This document shows positions 61,370-64,000 of a stretch of 64,000 bases of DNA, piece after piece. The position numbers and the translations under genes were made by a program. The DNA is from Streptomyces sp. NK15101 (GTDB taxonomy: Bacteria; Actinomycetota; Actinomycetes; Streptomycetales; Streptomycetaceae), in assembly GCF_020400725.1 (NCBI RefSeq), contig NZ_JAINVG010000009.1:62001-126000 (forward strand). Direction: 5' to 3'. How positions within the stretch are numbered: position 1 is the stretch's first letter; each line of letters begins with the position of its first letter. The notes beneath the pieces were generated by a model that saw only the letters and a program-made list of their open reading frames with translations, was not told the DNA's origin and searched no databases.

Positions 61370-61998
61370 CCCTGCGCGCCGGTGTCGGAGCGGGGATCGC
61401 GATCGGCGGCCGGCTCTACCGGGGCTTCACCGACAGCGCCGGCGAGTGGGGCCACACCTGCCTCGCCGTCGACGGCCGGCTGTGCACCTGCGGCAACCGG
61501 GACTGCGTCGAGGCGTACGTCAGCACCCGGGGGATCGCGCAGACCCGGCGCGAGCTCGCCCCGGGCGACGCGCGGGCGGCGGGGACGGACGACGCGGCGA
61601 CGGTCGCCGCCCTGGCCCGCGCGGTGGCGGAGCGGGACCCGGTGGCCGAGGCCGTCGTCGACCGGACCGCGCGTCACCCGGGGGCGGCGGTCGCCAATCT
61701 GCTGAACCTGCTGAACCCCCGCGCGCTCGTCCTCGGCAACCAGGTCGTGGACCTGCTCGGCGAGCGACTGCTGAGCGCCACGTACGAGGCGGTCACCCGG
61801 CACGTCCTGCCGCTGCCGCACCGGGCGGCGGCCCTGCGGCGCAGCGCGGTGCCGCACAACGCGGTCACGCGGGGCACGGCCGCCTTCGCCCTGGAGGGCT
61901 TCCTCGACGACCGGGAGGTCTTCGGGCCGGTCAGCCGCATGCGCCGGCCGCGCGGGCGCCGGGACGCGGGACGCGCGGACGCCGACGCGAGCGCGTGA
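61370..61998 (+). pseudogene. ROK-family protein lacking its N-terminal half
   Basis: From about 61370 the frame reads AGVGAGIAIGGRLYRGFTDS, AGEWGHTCLAVDGRLCTCGN, RDCVEAYVSTRGIAQTRREL, i.e. the second half of a ROK sugar-binding domain with the zinc CxCGNRDC pattern, through to a stop at 61998. The HTH and the first ROK subdomain are missing; codons to the left belong to the dehydratase remnant on the other strand. No start codon with RBS is evident. Confidence 0.78.
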
Positions 61999-62010
61999 CG
62001 CGTGCCCGAC

Positions 62011-62781
62011 TCAGCGTCCCGCCCGATGGCCCAGGCGTGCCGAGAGTTCGCCGGCGCCCCTGACCGCGAGGGCGGTGAGTTCGTTCTCCCGCTCCTCGCT
62101 CCAGCGGTGCACCGGCACGGAGACGGACAGCGCCGCGACGACCCGGCCGGAGCGGTCCCGTACGGGTGCGGCGACACAGCTGACGTCGGGGTTGGACTCC
62201 TGCTGCTCGACGGCGACCCCGAGGACCCGGATCTCCGCGAGGGCGGCCCGCAGCGCGTCCGGGTCGGTGAGGCTCCTGGGCGTCATGGCGACGAGTTCGC
62301 GCCCTTCGAGGCGCTCGTCGAGCTCGTCCTCGGGGAGCGTGGCGAGCAGCATCTTGCCGACGGCCGTGCAGTGGGCGGGGAGCCGGCGACCGACCGCCGA
62401 GACCATCCGCACCGCGTGACTGGAGTCCACCTTGGCGATGTAGATGACGTCGGTGTCCTCCAGGAGGGCGACGTGGACGGTCTCGCCGCAGGTGTCGGCC
62501 ACCTCGCGGGCCACCTCCCGGCCCTCGGCCGCGAGGTCGAGCTGCTCCGCGTACCGGCTGCCGAGCTGGTACGTGCGGACGCCGAGCCGGTAGCGGCCGG
62601 GCTGTTCCGGCACGGGGGCGAGGTAGTTGCGGGCGGTCAGGGTGGTGACCAGCTCGTGGGTGGTGGTGCGCGGCAGCCGGAGCCTGCGGGTGATCTCGGG
62701 GGCGGACAGCGTGCCGTCGCCCTCGAGGAAGAGCTCCAGTATGTCGAATGCCCTGGTCACCGCGGGTACGAGTCGTCCCAT
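62011..62781 (-). CDS. IclR-family transcriptional regulator
   Basis: 256 residues from ATG at 62781. Winged HTH (VTRAFDILELFLEGDGTLSA, PEITRRLRLPRTTTHELVTT) and IclR effector domain (GRRLPAHCTAVGKMLLATLP; YIAKVDSSHAVRMVSAVG; VSCVAAPVRDRSGRVVAALS). It is intact, divergent from a truncated enolase-superfamily gene, and ends 13 bases after the ROK remnant. It presumably once controlled sugar-acid catabolism here. Confidence 0.92.
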   Translation of the reverse strand: MGRLVPAVTRAFDILELFLEGDGTLSAPEITRRLRLPRTTTHELVTTLTARNYLAPVPEQPGRYRLGVRTYQLGSRYAEQLDLAAEGREVAREVADTCGETVHVALLEDTDVIYIAKVDSSHAVRMVSAVGRRLPAHCTAVGKMLLATLPEDELDERLEGRELVAMTPRSLTDPDALRAALAEIRVLGVAVEQQESNPDVSCVAAPVRDRSGRVVAALSVSVPVHRWSEERENELTALAVRGAGELSARLGHRAGR

Positions 62782-62946
62782 GGCCCCCCACCTCACGCTC
62801 GCACTGTTCGATATTCCGCACCACGACCGAAATCGCGGACAGAGAGTAGCGTGGGCGCGCTTCCGTCGACACCCCCGTGGGCCGCTCCCCACGGTCACGC
62901 CGCCACTCGCCGGACCGCGTCCGGCCTTCCGAACGGAGCAAGCACC

Positions 62947-63369
62947 GTGCGCATCACGGGAATCACCACTCATGCCGTCGGCACGCCCCGGCGCAACCTC
63001 ACGTACGTCCTGGTCCACACGGACGAGGGGCTGACCGGCGTCGGCGAGACCCGCACGCTCGGCCACACCGACGCCCTGGTCGGGTATCTCCGCGAGGCGG
63101 AGGCGAACCACATCGCGGGCTCCGACCCGTTCGCCGTGGAGGACCTCGTCCGGCGCATGAGGTACGGGGACTTCGGACGGGCCGGCGAGATCGTCATGTC
63201 CGGGATCGCCGTGGTGGAGACGGCCTGCTGGGGCATCAAGGGCAAGGCGCTCGGCGTGCCCGTCCGGCAGCTGCTCGGCGGGAAGGTGACCGACCGGGTC
63301 AAGGCGTACGCCAACGGCCGGTACACCACCGAGCGCACCCCGGAGGTCTATCACGCGGCGGCCCGCGCG
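62947..63369 (+). pseudogene. N-terminal remnant of a mandelate racemase/sugar-acid dehydratase
   Basis: Starts GTG at 62947 with GGAG upstream and reads RITGITTHAVGTPRRNLTYV, TLGHTDALVGYLREAEANHI, SGIAVVETACWGIKGKALGV, RQLLGGKVTDRVKAYANGRY up to TERTPEVYHAAARA, a good enolase-superfamily N-terminal (capping) domain. After about residue 141 the text becomes Pro/Arg/Ser-rich. The barrel with the catalytic Lys, metal-binding Asp/Glu and His is absent, so it cannot be active. It differs in type from the C-terminal remnant at 61151. Confidence 0.8.
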
Positions 63370-63482
63370 TGTCCCGTACCGCGTCCGCCACCCCGGGCAG
63401 AGGACCCCGATGGCCACGCGACCGGCACCCCGACGTCCCGGCAGCAGGGTCCGTCGGCCCGCTTCCCGGCAGCCGGCGCCTG

Positions 63483-63545
63483 GCGGCCCTTCACCACCAG
63501 CCGAGTGCGCGGCCCTTCACCGCTCGTCGGGCGCGCGGCCCTTCA
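63483..63545. repeat. 26-bp period degenerate repeat
   Basis: GCGGCCCTTCA occurs at 63483, 63509 and 63535, exactly 26 bases apart, with partly conserved flanks. The last copy includes the stop codon of the monooxygenase gene (63543). Confidence 0.75.
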
Positions 63546-63848
63546 GTCCGCCCGCGGCGGCTCGGCGAGCAGGTCGTCGACGAGGGTGAGGCGCGTCTCG
63601 GGGAAGTACTCCGCGATCGCCTCGCGCATCATCGCCTCGCCCTCCGGATCGGGGGTCCCGCACCTCTCCCGCGTCTCACGGTCGGGCCATCGGGCGTACG
63701 CCACCCAGGTGCCGTCGTCCGCCCGGTGGAGCCGGGAGCCGTAGCTGCCGCACTCCCGGTGGATCGCCACGGTCACCCGGTGCCAGCCGTCGACGAGCAG
63801 TTGCTCCTTGCCCGGACTCACCCGCCACCGGTACACCACCGCGAACAT
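63543..63848 (-). CDS. ABM-domain (antibiotic biosynthesis monooxygenase-like) protein
   Basis: 101 residues from ATG at 63848, which has GGAGG seven bases upstream; the longer open frame crosses the promoter. Dimeric alpha-beta barrel start MFAVVYRWRVSPGKEQLLVD, then WHRVTVAIHRECGSYGSRLH and VAYARWPDRETRERCG. Such small cofactor-free proteins act as monooxygenases or heme-binding/stress proteins. Not associated with a biosynthetic cluster here. Confidence 0.82.
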   Translation of the reverse strand: MFAVVYRWRVSPGKEQLLVDGWHRVTVAIHRECGSYGSRLHRADDGTWVAYARWPDRETRERCGTPDPEGEAMMREAIAEYFPETRLTLVDDLLAEPPRAD

Positions 63849-63908
63849 CTCTCCGCCTCCCTCGTCCTGGCCGACGGCCCGCGCCGCCCCCGGGAAGGAG
63901 AGAACTAT

Positions 63909-63943
63909 ACCGATCGGTTCACTGTCAAGACTGAACGGTTCAG
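63909..63943. promoter_or_regulatory. TetR-like operator dyads upstream of ABM gene
   Basis: ACCGATCGGT (63909-63918, perfect palindrome) and CTGAACGGTTCAG (63931-63943, perfect 6-1-6) flank TGTCAA, the complement of a TTGACA -35 for the ABM gene. A TetR-type regulator gene probably lies beyond the right edge. Confidence 0.6.
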
Positions 63944-64000
63944 GAAACAGGGGAGTCCGCCTTTCGTCGAAGCGCTTCGGCATCGCGCCGCCCCCGCTCC

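Noticed and set aside
57670..61857. Very long minus-strand open frame of about 1395 codons
   Set aside because: It is antisense to the GH42 and GH53 genes. The translation is Gly/Val/Arg-rich with no domain and the sense genes are unambiguous.

Overview
The window is from a Streptomyces or very close relative. GC content is very high with strong G/C at third codon positions, operons are packed with ATGA/GTGA overlaps, GTG and TTG starts are common, and the gene families (PucR, Rv3143-like receiver, SPW repeat, DUF6098, OpcA, ROK, LutABC, M9 peptidase) are typical of the genus. All products were recognised by reading translations; no database search was run.

Layout. 0-0.3 kb: end of a LuxR-type regulator. 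0.7-7.1 kb: a PucR regulator divergent from a five-gene Liv-type ABC importer. 7.2-10.7 kb: small secreted or membrane proteins and a secreted lipase. 11.0-16.7 kb: a complete Dpp/Opp-type ABC importer, closed by a 19-bp perfect hairpin and facing a short secreted M9 collagenase. 17.8-18.6 kb: a gene-poor stretch with a decayed Tn3-type transposase fragment. 18.6-28.3 kb: a stress and respiration block (stand-alone ctaD with a coupled small membrane gene, catalase-like protein, two SPW-like membrane proteins, orphan receiver, HPII catalase katE, STAS-like protein). 28.5-33.0 kb: a CE7 esterase and two divergent P450 units. 33.3-46.8 kb: opcA, DoxX, M20 peptidase, HdeD, DUF350, WGR/beta-propeller protein, a MacB-like ABC exporter, ROK and HxlR regulators, a PanE-like reductase, and small proteins. 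46.9-52.8 kb: xylB/xylA and lutABC. 52.9-61.1 kb: a galactan-utilisation locus (LacI regulator, ABC importer, GH42, GH53). 61.1-64 kb: an eroded galactonate-type locus with three truncated genes around an intact IclR gene, then an ABM-domain monooxygenase.

The most interesting element is an 18-bp open reading frame, MKYWH, on the minus strand at 29574-29591. Its ATG overlaps the TGA of a cytochrome P450 gene (29588-30778), and a strong ribosome-binding site precedes it. The sequence fits the MxYxH pentapeptide motif of biarylitide precursors, the smallest known RiPP genes, whose partner is a P450 that cross-links the aromatic side chains. As I recall the described clusters, the precursor usually lies upstream of the P450; here it is downstream and translationally coupled.

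How genes work together. The GH53 enzyme would cut galactan outside the cell, the ABC importer would take up the oligosaccharides, and the GH42 enzyme would release galactose, under the LacI protein (a near-perfect LacI-type operator sits on the importer promoter). XylA/XylB feed xylose into the pentose phosphate pathway, and LutABC oxidises L-lactate. Many short tandem repeats (22, 26, 28, 33 and 44 bp periods) sit at gene ends or between cistrons, and five or six gene remnants mark deletion scars.
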